Source of the DNA: an uncultured Oscillospiraceae bacterium
Lineage (GTDB): Bacteria; Bacillota; Clostridia; Oscillospirales; Oscillospiraceae
Length of the DNA: 53,555 nt
Direction of reading: 5' to 3'
Assembly (NCBI GenBank): GCA_951801655.1
Contig: CATONV010000009.1
Coordinates: 1 to 53,555 of the forward strand
Of this stretch, positions 1-9,235 are shown one piece after another. A program made the translations under genes and the position numbers. How positions within the stretch are numbered: position 1 is the stretch's first letter; the number at the start of each line of letters is the position of its first letter. Below the pieces are notes generated by a model. That model made no database searches. It was not told the origin of the DNA and saw nothing but the letters and a program-made list of their open reading frames with translations.

Positions 1-1265
1 TCAGCGGGGTGTTCCAGCAGATGTTTAACTGGGTGGACGCCTTTATCGTGGGCAATGTGGAGGGGGAGATGGCCCTGGCCGGAATCGGCGCGGTCACCTC
101 CACCTACAGCATGTTTGTAATGGTGATTGTTGGCTTTACCTCCGGGCTGTCCGTTTTGGCTGCCCAGCGGTTTGGCATGGGGCGCGCGGAGGAGCTGAGG
201 CACATTCTGACCTGCTTCAGCCTGGTGCTGGGCGGAATATTTTTGGTTGTCTGCTCTCTGGGCGCGGTGTTTACGGAACAAATCCTGATCCTGCTGGACA
301 CCCCGGAAAATATTTTCCAGAACGCGGAACATTACCTGCGCGTCATGTTTGTGGGCATCCCCTTTCTGGCGGTGTACAACACCGGCTGCGCCGTGCTGCG
401 GGGCATGGGAGACAGCCGAGCGCCCTTTCTCTCCGTGCTGGTGTGCTCCGTCATCAATGTGGCGCTGGACCTGGTCTTTGTGGCGGGTCTGCGGCAGGGG
501 ACGGCGGGGGCGGCCATCGCCACCGTGCTGTCTCAAATCGCCATGACGGTCTACCTGATTGGCTACGCGGCGCGCCGGTATCCTGTGCTGCGCTTCCGTC
601 CCGGCCAGGACCGGCTTGTGTGGAGAGACACCAGGGAGGGTGGCCGCTTCGGCCTGCCCCCGGCCATCCAGTCCGGGACCTCCTCCTTCGGCAATATTCT
701 GCTTCAGCGGTTTATGAACGGCTTCGGGGAGCAGACGGTGGCCGCGATTACCACGGCCTACCGGGTGGACACGGTGCTGCTGCTGCCCATTATCAACTTC
801 GGTTCCGGAATTGCCACCGTGGCGGCCCAGAACATTGGGGCGGGTCGTCCGGAGAGGGCAAAGCAGGCACTGAAGACCGGAACGCTGATGGTAGCGGGGG
901 TGGCCCTGCTGCTTACCCTTTTTATTCTGATGGCCGGGGAATTTCTCATCGCCATGTTTGGCCTGACACCGGAATCGGTGGAAATCGGGAAGCGGTTTTT
1001 TGTCCGGATTGCCAGCTTCTATGTGGTCTACGGCCTGGCCATGGCGGTGCGAGGCTATCTGGAGGGCCTGGGGGACATGACCTTTTCCGGCATGGCGGGC
1101 ATCGCCGCGCTGCTGGTGCGCCTTGCGGCCTCCTACGCCCTGGCCGGACTGCTGGGCAGAATGGTCATTGCCTACGCCGAGGCCCTCTCCTGGCTGGTGC
1201 TGCTGGGACTCTATCTGCTGCGTCTGGCCTGGAAGGGGAGGACTCCTGCATCCCCCGCAGGATAG
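1..1265 (+). CDS. MATE-family multidrug/Na+ antiporter, 5' end cut by window
   Basis: Integral membrane exporter of the MATE family, which uses Na+ or H+ gradients to expel cationic drugs and metabolites. The frame is open from base 3 to the TAG at 1263-1265, and the first residues visible (SGVFQQMFNWVDAFIVGN) correspond to the first transmembrane helix region of MATE proteins, so the true start lies upstream of the window. About 420 residues are seen against a usual 440-460. Two halves of alternating hydrophobic segments are visible, with the typical ALAGIGA, AVLRGMGDS and IATVAAQNIGAGRPERA stretches. Substrate cannot be told. Confidence 0.9.
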   Translation, partial: SGVFQQMFNWVDAFIVGNVEGEMALAGIGAVTSTYSMFVMVIVGFTSGLSVLAAQRFGMGRAEELRHILTCFSLVLGGIFLVVCSLGAVFTEQILILLDTPENIFQNAEHYLRVMFVGIPFLAVYNTGCAVLRGMGDSRAPFLSVLVCSVINVALDLVFVAGLRQGTAGAAIATVLSQIAMTVYLIGYAARRYPVLRFRPGQDRLVWRDTREGGRFGLPPAIQSGTSSFGNILLQRFMNGFGEQTVAAITTAYRVDTVLLLPIINFGSGIATVAAQNIGAGRPERAKQALKTGTLMVAGVALLLTLFILMAGEFLIAMFGLTPESVEIGKRFFVRIASFYVVYGLAMAVRGYLEGLGDMTFSGMAGIAALLVRLAASYALAGLLGRMVIAYAEALSWLVLLGLYLLRLAWKGRTPASPAG

Positions 1266-1278
1266 ACTCCTTAACTAT

Positions 1279-1336
1279 GATCGTATGTTTTGCTACGCAA
1301 AACGCAATCCTCCGCCCCGGTGTACGCACTGGGGCG
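1279..1336. repeat. Hairpin pair, degenerate relative of the MITE-like repeat
   Basis: A perfect 7-bp hairpin (GTTTTGC-TAC-GCAAAAC, 1287-1303) is followed by CAATCCTCCG and then a GC stem (CGCCCC...GGGGCG, 1313-1336). The hairpin plus CAATCCTCCG has the same layout as 48428-48458 in the MITE-like element, so this is probably a decayed partial copy. It may also end MATE transcription. Confidence 0.4.
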
Positions 1337-1409
1337 CCTTCTTTCTGGAGACTGTGGGGGACAAAAGGCGGACGCGCCGCAAAACCGTCAGGATTTTTGC
1401 CGAAAATCA

Positions 1410-1438
1410 TTGACATTTTGGGCATTACCCGCTATTAT
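1410..1438 (+). promoter_or_regulatory. Sigma-A promoter of the pot operon
   Basis: TTGACA at 1410-1415, 17-bp spacer, TATTAT at 1433-1438. It is followed by a roughly 110-nt leader containing a nested hairpin (CCGTCC...GGACGG inside TCACCG...CGGTGA, about 1462-1506) before the potA ribosome binding site (GGGGGAGG near 1547). Confidence 0.8.
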
Positions 1439-1558
1439 GTATCTCGCTATCCGTGAAAGCCGGTCACCGCACCGCCGTCCCCCCAGGACGGTCTGGCCGC
1501 CCGGTGAATAAATCGAGGGAGCTGAAAAGGTAAAATAAAAAGAAATGGGGGAGGATAC

Positions 1559-2725
1559 ATGTCCAAGGAGTTGATCCGCCTGACTGACTGCGTCATGGCG
1601 TTCGACGACGAGGTTGTACTCGACAAAATCAATTTAAGCATCAGGGATAAGGAATTCCTCACACTGCTCGGACCCAGTGGGTGCGGCAAAACTACCACGC
1701 TCAGAATTATCGGTGGTTTTCAAACGCCCACCTCGGGAGATGTTTTGTTCGACGGGGTGAGGATTAATGCTGTCCCGCCCCACAAGAGGACAATCAACAC
1801 GGTGTTTCAGAAGTACGCGCTGTTTCCTCACCTCAATGTGTATGAGAACATCGCCTTTGGCCTGCGTATCCCCAAGGCGGACGCCTCCGGGAAAAAGGTG
1901 AAGCTGGCCGAGGAGGAGATCGACCGGCGGGTGATGGAGATGCTGGAGGTGGTCAACCTGAAGGGCTTTGAAAAGCGGCGGACCACCCAGCTGTCCGGCG
2001 GACAGCAGCAGCGGGTGGCCATTGCCCGGGCGCTGGTGAACCGGCCCCGCGTGCTGCTGCTGGACGAACCCCTGGGGGCGCTGGATTTAAAGCTGCGCAA
2101 GGACATGCAAAATGAGCTCAAGCGCATCCAGCGGGCCATGGAGATTACCTTCGTCTACGTCACCCACGACCAGGAAGAGGCCCTGGCCATGTCCGACACC
2201 GTGGTGGTCATGGACGCCGGCCGCATTCAGCAGATTGGCTCCCCCGAGGACATCTACAACGAGCCGGAGAACGCCTTTGTGGCCGACTTTATCGGCGAGT
2301 CCAACATCATCGACGGCATTATGCGCGCCGACGGGGTGGTGGAGATCTTTAACCGGCGCTTTCAGTGCCTGGACAGCGGCTTCAACAAGGACGAGGCGGT
2401 GGACGTGGTCATCCGCCCCGAGGACGTGGACATCGTCCCCGAGGATCAGGGCCAGCTGAAGGGCACCGTCACCTCCGTCACCTTCAAGGGGATGCAGTAC
2501 GACATCATTGTGGACTTCTACGGGTTCAAGTGGCTCATTCAGACCACCGACCTGTCCCCCGTGGGCAGCCGTATTGGCATCAAAATTGACCCGGACGGCA
2601 TCCACGTGATGAAAAAGAGCGAGTACTCCGGCATGTTCGGCGACTACTCCTCCTACTCCGAGGAGTACGAGGAGATCAGCGATGCCAGCTATGATCCGGA
2701 GGAGGAGGACAGGGATGAGGAATAA
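1559..2725 (+). CDS. potA: Spermidine/putrescine ABC transporter ATPase PotA
   Basis: Cytoplasmic ATPase that powers the PotABCD polyamine importer. Walker [10 protein letters not shown] at residues 38-46, Q-loop Q84, ABC signature LSGGQ at 145-149, Walker B VLLLDEP at 165-171 and switch histidine H203 are all present, so the protein should be active. The C-terminal third carries the TOBE-like regulatory domain typical of PotA/MalK ATPases. Length 388 is slightly above normal because of a strongly acidic, Tyr/Glu/Asp-rich tail after about residue 355, whose role is unknown. First gene of a tight operon: potB begins inside its last codons. Confidence 0.95.
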   Translation: MSKELIRLTDCVMAFDDEVVLDKINLSIRDKEFLTLLGPSGCGKTTTLRIIGGFQTPTSGDVLFDGVRINAVPPHKRTINTVFQKYALFPHLNVYENIAFGLRIPKADASGKKVKLAEEEIDRRVMEMLEVVNLKGFEKRRTTQLSGGQQQRVAIARALVNRPRVLLLDEPLGALDLKLRKDMQNELKRIQRAMEITFVYVTHDQEEALAMSDTVVVMDAGRIQQIGSPEDIYNEPENAFVADFIGESNIIDGIMRADGVVEIFNRRFQCLDSGFNKDEAVDVVIRPEDVDIVPEDQGQLKGTVTSVTFKGMQYDIIVDFYGFKWLIQTTDLSPVGSRIGIKIDPDGIHVMKKSEYSGMFGDYSSYSEEYEEISDASYDPEEEDRDEE

Positions 2726-3644
2726 GCTGTCCTGGTTTGCGGTCCCCTACGTGGGATGGATGGCGCTGATGGTGGTGATCCCCATTCTGATTATGGTGGT
2801 GTACGCCTTTACCACTGCGGAGTTCCAGGGCACACTGGAAAACTATGCTGAGATGGGGGTCTATGCCTCCGTCTTTCTCCGCTCCTTCCGTCTGGCCCTG
2901 ATCGCCACCCTGGTGTGCCTGCTCATTGGCTATCCGGTGTCCTACTGGATGGCCCACGAGGGCCCCGGTTTCCAGCGGGTGGCCATGGCCTTGATCATGC
3001 TTCCCATGTGGATGAACTTCCTGCTGCGGACCTACTCCTGGATGTCCATTCTGGAGAATAACGGCCTTTTAAACCAGCTGTTCCAGAACATTGGAGTGAT
3101 CGATCTCTACAACAGCGCCGGAACTCTCTTCACAGATCTGCGCAACAGCGTTGCCATCCGCTTCGCGGAGGATCCGGCTGAATTTATTCCCATAAAATAT
3201 TTTCCGATTGATCATTTTGAACTGATCGGCACCCCCGGGGCGGTGGTGCTGGGCATGGTGTATAACTACCTGCCCTTTATGATCCTGCCCATCTACTCGG
3301 TTATCGTCAAGCTGGACAGCAGTCTGCTGGAGGCCGCCCGGGATTTGGGCGCCGACTCGGCGGGGGTGTTCCGGAAGGTGATCCTCCCCCTGTCCCTGCC
3401 CGGGGTGCTGTCCGGAGTGACCATGGTATTTGTCCCTTCGGTGTCCACCTTTGCCATCTCACGCTTGCTGGGAGGCGGCGCGCAGCTGATGCTGGGCGAC
3501 CTCATTGAACAGCAGTTTTTGGGCGGGGCCTACGACCCCCACCTGGGAGCAGCCATCTCTATGGTAATGATGGTTATTGTGGTGGTGTGCATGGTGGTGA
3601 TGAATCGCTTCGGTGAGGGCGAGGAACAGGCGGTGATGCTGTGA
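2715..3644 (+). CDS. potB: Polyamine ABC transporter permease PotB, with a loop insertion
   Basis: Inner permease subunit of the polyamine importer, 309 residues. The start at 2715 is chosen because an AGGAGG-type site (2702-2707) sits just upstream; an in-frame start at 2682 lacks one. It overlaps potA by 11 nt. The EAA coupling loop ([20 protein letters not shown]) is clear near residues 210-230. Relative to remembered PotB proteins, the loop between NNGLLNQ and [11 protein letters not shown] holds about 35-40 extra residues (roughly nt 3105-3225) written in noticeably more AT-rich codons, so an in-frame insertion is possible. Confidence 0.92.
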   Translation: MRNKLSWFAVPYVGWMALMVVIPILIMVVYAFTTAEFQGTLENYAEMGVYASVFLRSFRLALIATLVCLLIGYPVSYWMAHEGPGFQRVAMALIMLPMWMNFLLRTYSWMSILENNGLLNQLFQNIGVIDLYNSAGTLFTDLRNSVAIRFAEDPAEFIPIKYFPIDHFELIGTPGAVVLGMVYNYLPFMILPIYSVIVKLDSSLLEAARDLGADSAGVFRKVILPLSLPGVLSGVTMVFVPSVSTFAISRLLGGGAQLMLGDLIEQQFLGGAYDPHLGAAISMVMMVIVVVCMVVMNRFGEGEEQAVML

Positions 3645-5653
3645 AAAAGCAGAACCTCGCGGGCCGCCGCCTGCTGATTGGCCTGATGTTTCTCTTTTTG
3701 TACGCCCCCATTATTCTGTTGATTATTTTTTCCTTCAACGCGGGGGACTCGGGCGCGGTGTGGAAGGGCTTCTCCCTCCACTGGTACGGCCGGCTGTTCC
3801 GAAACCGACTGATTATGGAGAGTGTCTACACCACTCTGCTGGTCTCTCTGCTGGCCACCGCCATCGCCACCGTGGCCGGCACCTTTGCCGCCATCGGGCT
3901 GTACAGCTTGGGCCGGCGGCGGCGGGAAGCCCTGCTCACGGTGAACAACATCCCCATGATGAACGCGGATATTGTCACCGGCGTCAGCCTGTGTCTGTTT
4001 TTTGTGGCATTTTTTCAGGGCTGGGGGATATTCGCCCGGTGGTTTAACTCCATCCAGAGTGCGGTGGAGCTGCCTGAACGGCTGGTGCTGGGCTTTACCA
4101 CCCTGCTGCTGGCCCATGTGGCCTTCAACATCCCCTATGTCATTCTCAACGTAGCCCCCAAGCTGCGGCAGATGGACCGCAACCTGATGGACGCGGCCCA
4201 GGACCTGGGGTGTACTTGGATGCAGGCCTTCTGGAAGGTGATGCTGCCGGAGATCAAGCCGGGTATCGTCTCCGGGGCCCTCATCGCCTTCACCATGTCC
4301 ATCGACGACTTCATCATCTCCTACTTTACCGCCGGGTCGGCCAGCTCTACCCTGGCCATGACCATCTACGGCATGACCAAAAAGCGAGTCACCCCGGAGA
4401 TCAACGCCATCTCCACCCTGCTGTTCCTTTCGGTGCTGGTGCTGCTGGTGCTGTCCAACCTGAAGGAGGTGCGCTCCGAAGCCCGGGAGAGGCTGGGAAC
4501 GGCCCGAAAGTCCTCCGCCCTGGATCGGGCCCGGCAGAAATTTGCAGAGCCCCGTTTCCTGTGGGTCCGGCGGGGGCTGGCCGGGGTTCTGGTCTGTGCC
4601 TTCGTCGTGTCGGTGTCTCTGCTCAGCTACGCCACCAGTTCCCGGCCGGTGGTCAATGTGTGTTCCTGGGGGGAGTATATCGACACCAGCCTGATTGATG
4701 AGTTTGAGGAGAAAACAGGCGTCCGGGTCAACTATCAGACCGCCGAGAGCAACGAGGCATTGTACTCCCTGCTGAAGAGCGGAGGAGCGGACTACGACGT
4801 GATTGTCCCTTCGGACTATATGATCGGTCGGCTGATCGCGGAGGACATGCTGGAGCCCCTGGACTACAGCCAGATTTCCAACTTCTCCCTGATTGACGAC
4901 CGGTTTAAAAACCTGTCCTATGACCCGGACAACCGCTACACCGTGCCCTACACCTGGGGCACTCTGGGCATCATCTATAACACCGCTATGGTGGAGGAGG
5001 AGATCACCAGCTGGGGTGCCCTTTATGACGACAAATATGCCGGCAAGGTACTTCTCATCAACAACTCCCGGGATGCCATCGGAGAGGCCCTGCTGTATCT
5101 GGGCTACTCGGTGAATACCACCGACGAGGAGGAGATTCGGGAGGCCTTTGCCCTTTTGGCGAACGCCAATCGCCGGGGTGTATTCCAGGGCCGGGTCATG
5201 GACGAGGTTTTTCAGAAGATGGAGGGGGGCAACGCCGCCATCGCCACCTACTACGCCGGGGACTATCTGTCCATGACGGACAACCAAGCCGATGGGGTGG
5301 ATCTGGCCTTCGTTATCCCGGAGGAGGGCTCCAACTGGTTTGTAGATGCCATGTGCATGCTGAAGGACGCCCCTCACCAACGGGAGGCCCATATGTGGAT
5401 CAATTTTATCGCCTCCACCCAGGCCAATCTGGCCAATATGGACTATATCTGGTATGCCTCCCCCAACCGGGACGCCCTGGAACAGTACCCCGCCTACTAC
5501 GAGGAACTCTACGGCGAGGAGCTGGACCCGGAAGTTTATGAGATCATCGCTCCTCCGCCCGAGACCCTGGAGAGGTGCGAGGCCTACGAGAATCTGCCCC
5601 CGGAGACGCTGAACCTCTATAAGACCCTGTGGACCCAGCTTGGGGTGGAGTAA
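3641..5653 (+). CDS. potCD: PotC-PotD fusion: polyamine permease joined to its substrate-binding protein
   Basis: One 670-residue polypeptide. Residues 1-275 are a PotC permease with the EAA loop (MDAAQDLGCTWMQAFWKVML, 183-202). A charged linker (about 276-308) and one further membrane helix (about 312-330) lead to a complete PotD-like periplasmic-binding domain starting at VNVCSWGEYIDTSLIDEFEE. The binding domain is therefore tethered outside the membrane rather than being a separate lipoprotein. The GTG start at 3641 overlaps the potB stop by 4 nt, so translation is coupled. PotABC plus D make a full polyamine importer; spermidine versus putrescine preference cannot be read from sequence. 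Confidence 0.93.
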   Translation: MKKQNLAGRRLLIGLMFLFLYAPIILLIIFSFNAGDSGAVWKGFSLHWYGRLFRNRLIMESVYTTLLVSLLATAIATVAGTFAAIGLYSLGRRRREALLTVNNIPMMNADIVTGVSLCLFFVAFFQGWGIFARWFNSIQSAVELPERLVLGFTTLLLAHVAFNIPYVILNVAPKLRQMDRNLMDAAQDLGCTWMQAFWKVMLPEIKPGIVSGALIAFTMSIDDFIISYFTAGSASSTLAMTIYGMTKKRVTPEINAISTLLFLSVLVLLVLSNLKEVRSEARERLGTARKSSALDRARQKFAEPRFLWVRRGLAGVLVCAFVVSVSLLSYATSSRPVVNVCSWGEYIDTSLIDEFEEKTGVRVNYQTAESNEALYSLLKSGGADYDVIVPSDYMIGRLIAEDMLEPLDYSQISNFSLIDDRFKNLSYDPDNRYTVPYTWGTLGIIYNTAMVEEEITSWGALYDDKYAGKVLLINNSRDAIGEALLYLGYSVNTTDEEEIREAFALLANANRRGVFQGRVMDEVFQKMEGGNAAIATYYAGDYLSMTDNQADGVDLAFVIPEEGSNWFVDAMCMLKDAPHQREAHMWINFIASTQANLANMDYIWYASPNRDALEQYPAYYEELYGEELDPEVYEIIAPPPETLERCEAYENLPPETLNLYKTLWTQLGVE

Positions 5654-5719
5654 CGAAAACGGTTGAGAATGCGCGCCCTAAAGGGGGCGTTGGAGGAGAC
5701 CTGAAATCATGATAAAAGA

Positions 5720-5761
5720 CCGGCCCCGCCTTTCCATCAAAGGCGGGGCTGGTATGTTTTT
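5720..5761. terminator. Bidirectional intrinsic terminator between potCD and msmK
   Basis: Perfect 11-bp stem (GCCCCGCCTTT / AAAGGCGGGGC, 5723-5733 with 5739-5749) followed on the plus strand by a T-rich run. On the minus strand the same stem is followed by TCTTTTAT, so it can stop both convergent transcripts. Confidence 0.85.
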
Positions 5762-5773
5762 GGGGAGGAAGGA

Positions 5774-6964
5774 TTAGAACTCCAGATTCTTGCCCTCTTT
5801 GTCGAAGATGTGGCAGACGTTGCCGCTGAAGGTCAGATTCAGCTTATCTCCGGCGTGGTAGGAATCAATGCGCTCGCCGTCGGCATTCATGGTGGGCACG
5901 ATGACCACAACGTCTTTGCCGTTGGCATTGGCGTGGAAGTGGACCTCGGAGCCCATCAGCTCAGAGACGTCGATGATGGCAGACAGGGTGTTGCCGGGCT
6001 GCTTGGCCAGCACCATGTGGCTGGGACGCACGCCCAGGGTGATGTCCTGGGGCTGTACGTTGTGGGCAGTCAGGTTCTTCTGCTTCTCGTCGGAGAGAAC
6101 CACCTTGCAGCTTTCCACGGACACGGCGTACTTGTCGCCCTCTTTGACCAGCTTGGCGTTGAAGTAGTTCATCTGAGGCATGCCGATGAAGCCGGACACG
6201 AACAGGTTGGCGGGGTGGTCAAAGACCTCCTGGGGGGTGCCGATCTGCTGGATGAAGCCGTCCTTCATGATGACGATCCGGTCGCCCAGGGTCATGGCCT
6301 CGGTCTGGTCGTGGGTGACGTAGATGAAGGTGGTGTTGATCTTCTGACGCAGCTTGATGATCTCGGCACGCATCTGGTTGCGCAGCTTGGCGTCCAGGTT
6401 GGACAGCGGCTCGTCCATGAGCAGCACCTTGGGCTCGCGGACAATGGCGCGGCCAATGGCCACACGCTGCCGCTGGCCGCCGGACAGGGCCTTGGGCTTG
6501 CGGTCCAGATACTGGGTGATGTCCAGAATCTCGGCCGCCTCCTTGACCCGGCGGTCAATCTCGTCCTTGTCCATTTTGCGCAGCTTCAGGGGGAAAGCCA
6601 TGTTCTCGTACACCGTCATATGGGGGTACAGAGCGTAGCTCTGGAACACCATGGCGATGTCGCGGTTTTTGGGCTCCACATCGTTCATCAGCTTGCCGTC
6701 GATGTACAGCTCGCCGCCGGAGATTTCTTCCAGGCCGGCCACCATGCGCAGGGTGGTGGACTTGCCGCAGCCAGAGGGGCCGACCAACACGATGAATTCC
6801 TTGTCAGCAATGTCCAGGTTAAAGGACTGGACAGCGATGACGCCCTGCTCAGTCACCTGCAGGTTGGTCTTCTTCTCGGGCTCACCCTTCTTCTTCTTGG
6901 CTTTCTTCTGGTCTCCGCTGTGGGGGTAGATCTTCTGGATGTTCTTCAGGTTCAGAGTTGCCAT
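5774..6964 (-). CDS. Sugar ABC transporter ATPase, MsmK/UgpC type
   Basis: ATPase of carbohydrate (CUT1) importers, 396 residues. Walker A GPSGCGKST at 62-70, signature LSGGQRQR, Walker B VLLMDEP and a C-terminal TOBE/OB regulatory region are present. Residues 15-40 carry a lysine-rich insertion (runs of KK and KKKK) between the first two beta strands that the common MsmK/UgpC proteins lack. The gene lies downstream of nagA on the same strand, so it is the likely motor for the two permeases at 9236-11067; such ATPases often serve several importers at once. No strong promoter of its own was found in the 332-bp gap upstream. Confidence 0.93.
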   Translation of the reverse strand: MATLNLKNIQKIYPHSGDQKKAKKKKGEPEKKTNLQVTEQGVIAVQSFNLDIADKEFIVLVGPSGCGKSTTLRMVAGLEEISGGELYIDGKLMNDVEPKNRDIAMVFQSYALYPHMTVYENMAFPLKLRKMDKDEIDRRVKEAAEILDITQYLDRKPKALSGGQRQRVAIGRAIVREPKVLLMDEPLSNLDAKLRNQMRAEIIKLRQKINTTFIYVTHDQTEAMTLGDRIVIMKDGFIQQIGTPQEVFDHPANLFVSGFIGMPQMNYFNAKLVKEGDKYAVSVESCKVVLSDEKQKNLTAHNVQPQDITLGVRPSHMVLAKQPGNTLSAIIDVSELMGSEVHFHANANGKDVVVIVPTMNADGERIDSYHAGDKLNLTFSGNVCHIFDKEGKNLEF

Positions 6965-7193
6965 AACAGTTCGGCTTTGATGGGGCGGCCTCCGCCACCT
7001 CCACCTCGCCCTGGAGCAGCGTAGTCCCCAGGAGCCTTACGACAGGTCTCCACACTGCCGTACCGCAAGCCGCAGCGGTTTATTTCCTCCTTTTGTTTTG
7101 GTGTCGGGCACTATAGTGATGGAGTAGTGTCCCGACCCTTGGATTATATTTGGAAAGGCGGGTGGACCCGCCCATTCCAACGGGGGGATTGAC
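6965..7193 (-). other. Upstream region of the ATPase gene, no supported gene
   Basis: Holds an imperfect 12-bp inverted repeat (GTCGGGCACTA...TAGTGTCCCGAC, about 7101-7134), a second inverted repeat (TTGGAA-GGCGGGT...ACCCGCC-TTCCAA, about 7149-7180) and a strong AGGAGG on the minus strand near 7083-7090 that is not at usable distance from any convincing start codon. These may be RNA hairpins or operator sites. Confidence 0.4.
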
Positions 7194-7303
7194 TGTAGGG
7201 CGGGGACGACTTGCCCCGCCGTCTCATTTGACCGCAGGGCGCCGGGGTCGCCGCCCCCTACAGGAATCGTAACGCAGGGGCGGATAATATCCGCCTCTAC
7301 ACT
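7194..7303. repeat. TGTAGGG-family repeats, two units
   Basis: Unit one (7194-7262) begins TGTAGGGCGGGG and ends CGCCCCCTACA. Unit two (7272-7303) is the short GCAGGGGCGGATAATATCCGCC form and runs into nagA, whose TAG stop is the unit's own (G)TAG. Same family as copies at 15653, 31023, 33473, 42187, 44027, 44657, 45689 and 47710. Confidence 0.8.
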
Positions 7304-8424
7304 GGCTTGCCCTTGAAAATAATCGCCTTGATAGACAGGTCCTTCTCGTCCAGCAGCACAATGCTGGCCTCCTTGCCCACGTCCAAGGTGCCCGCCCGGT
7401 GGTCGATGCCGATGGACTGGGCGGGGTTGTAGGTGCAGGCGCGCACCACGTCGGCCACGGGGATGCCGAAGGACACCGCCTGACGCAGGCAGCCCATCAG
7501 GCTGGTAACCGATCCGGCCAGCGTCTCTGGATGGCCCAGGATGGTGGCCCGGTTGCCGTGGACCTCGATCATCTGCCCGCCGAAGGGGTACTCGCCGTCG
7601 GGCATGCCGGTGGCGCGGAGAGAGTCGGAGATGATAATCATCCTCTCCTTGCCGAACAGGCCGAAGGTGAGACGAACCACGGCGGGGTGGATGTGGATAC
7701 CGTCGCAGATCAGCTCCGCCTTGACGTGGGGGACCTCCCAGGCCGCGCCGATGACGCCGGGGTCCCGGTGGGCCAGGGGGGGCATGGCGTTGTAGAGATG
7801 GGTGGCGTGGTCGGCCCCCGCTTCAAAGGCGGCCTTGGCCGTGTCGTAGCTGGCCACGGTGTGGCCCACGGAGACGTGAATGCCCAGCTCTGAGGCCGCT
7901 TTGATAAACTCAATGGAACCGGGCTGCTCCGGGGCCAAAGTGACCAGCTTCACGCAGCCTTCCGCCGCTTGCTGAAGGCGCTTCAGCATGGCGGCGTCCG
8001 GGGCGTGGAGGTAATCGCCGTTCTGAGCGCCCTTTTTGGCCATGCACAGGAAGGGGCCCTCCAGGTGAGCGCCCACCACCTCGGCTCCGCCGGAATGATT
8101 CTTTCGGTGGACGGCGGTGGTTTTACAGATGGACGTCAGCTGATCCTCGGGTAGGGTCATGCCGGCGGGGCAGATATAGGTGACGCCCTGGGACAGCTCA
8201 AAGTCGGCGATTTTTTGCAGGCCGTCAGGGGTGGCGTCGGAAAAATCCTCCCCCACACAGCCGTGGAAGTGGACGTCCACCAGTCCGGGGATGACGCGGC
8301 ACCCGACGGCGTTGAGGACGGTGTCGTCCCCGCTGGTATTGGAAATCAGTGCGCCATCCGTACACACATCCCGGGAGACAAATCCCTGTTCCAGATCGAA
8401 GACCTGGCCGCCAATTATTTTCAT
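7297..8424 (-). CDS. nagA: N-acetylglucosamine-6-phosphate deacetylase NagA
   Basis: Hydrolyses GlcNAc-6-phosphate to glucosamine-6-phosphate and acetate in the cytoplasm. 375 residues, amidohydrolase fold. Metal and catalytic residues match NagA: E122 in HLEGPF, H188 in VGHT, H209 in ATHLYNAM and the catalytic aspartate D267 in IISDSLRATG. The start at 8424 is chosen because ATGA there overlaps the nagB stop; open frame continues upstream but only as a shadow of nagB. The TAG stop coincides with a dispersed repeat. Confidence 0.95.
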   Translation of the reverse strand: MKIIGGQVFDLEQGFVSRDVCTDGALISNTSGDDTVLNAVGCRVIPGLVDVHFHGCVGEDFSDATPDGLQKIADFELSQGVTYICPAGMTLPEDQLTSICKTTAVHRKNHSGGAEVVGAHLEGPFLCMAKKGAQNGDYLHAPDAAMLKRLQQAAEGCVKLVTLAPEQPGSIEFIKAASELGIHVSVGHTVASYDTAKAAFEAGADHATHLYNAMPPLAHRDPGVIGAAWEVPHVKAELICDGIHIHPAVVRLTFGLFGKERMIIISDSLRATGMPDGEYPFGGQMIEVHGNRATILGHPETLAGSVTSLMGCLRQAVSFGIPVADVVRACTYNPAQSIGIDHRAGTLDVGKEASIVLLDEKDLSIKAIIFKGKPV

Positions 8425-9167
8425 ACCTTCACTCCCGCAGCGATCAGTTTGCTCAGCGCGGCTTCGTCGGCGACCAGCACCACATTGGGATGGAGCTGGA
8501 GGATGGAACCGGGACAGCCGGGCGTGATGGGCCCGCATACGGAGTTGTAGATGGCGTCCGCCTTCTCCTCGCCGCTGGCGCACAGAAGAATCTTCTTGGC
8601 GCCCATGATGGCGCCCATGCCCATACTGATGGCCTGCTTCGGCACATCGTCCCAAGTGGGGAAGAAGCGGGCGTTGGCGTCGATGGTACTCTCGGTCAGG
8701 TCCACCACATGGGTCTGCTTGACAAAGCAGTCGCCGGGCTCGTTGAAGCCAATGTGGCCGTTGCGGCCAATGCCCAGCAGCTGGAGGGAGGCGTAACCCA
8801 GAGAGAGGATATAGGCGTCGTACCGGGCGCACTCAGCGTCGGTGTCGGCGGTCAGACCGTCAGGCACCCGGGTGTTTTCCGGGACGATATCCACATGGTC
8901 GAACAGGTTGCTCTGCATAAAATAGCGGTAGCTCTGGTCGTGGTCGGGAGACAGGCCCACATACTCGTCCAGGTTGACAGAAAGCACATGGCGGAAGTTG
9001 ATGAAGCCCTGCTTGTACCAATCCACCAGATACCGATAGGCCCCCTCAGGGGTGGAACCGGTGGCCAGACCCAGCACACAGGCGGGGTTGTGGATGATCT
9101 CTCCGGCGATGACTGCGGCGGCGCGGCGGCTCATAGCCTCATAGTCCTTTTCGCGATAGATTCTCAT
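8421..9167 (-). CDS. nagB: Glucosamine-6-phosphate deaminase NagB
   Basis: Converts glucosamine-6-phosphate to fructose-6-phosphate and ammonia, delivering amino sugar carbon to glycolysis. 248 residues, close to the family norm. GLATGSTPEGAY (phosphate loop, 33-44), NLDEYVGL (65-72) and GIGRNGHIGFNEPG are the diagnostic motifs. The start at 9167 follows an AAGGAG site; codons further upstream in the frame lack NagB similarity. It overlaps nagA by 4 nt, so the two act as a coupled pair. Confidence 0.95.
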   Translation of the reverse strand: MRIYREKDYEAMSRRAAAVIAGEIIHNPACVLGLATGSTPEGAYRYLVDWYKQGFINFRHVLSVNLDEYVGLSPDHDQSYRYFMQSNLFDHVDIVPENTRVPDGLTADTDAECARYDAYILSLGYASLQLLGIGRNGHIGFNEPGDCFVKQTHVVDLTESTIDANARFFPTWDDVPKQAISMGMGAIMGAKKILLCASGEEKADAIYNSVCGPITPGCPGSILQLHPNVVLVADEAALSKLIAAGVKV

Positions 9168-9235
9168 GCTGCAAGACTCCTTTACTGTTTGGTGTTTTAA
9201 TTTAAACATAGATTGATGGGATTTGCAAGGGAAAT

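Noticed and set aside
3530-5392. 620-codon open frame on the minus strand opposite potCD
   Set aside because: GC-rich genes leave long open frames on the opposite strand; the translation is His/Gly/Gln-rich without domains and potCD is unmistakable.
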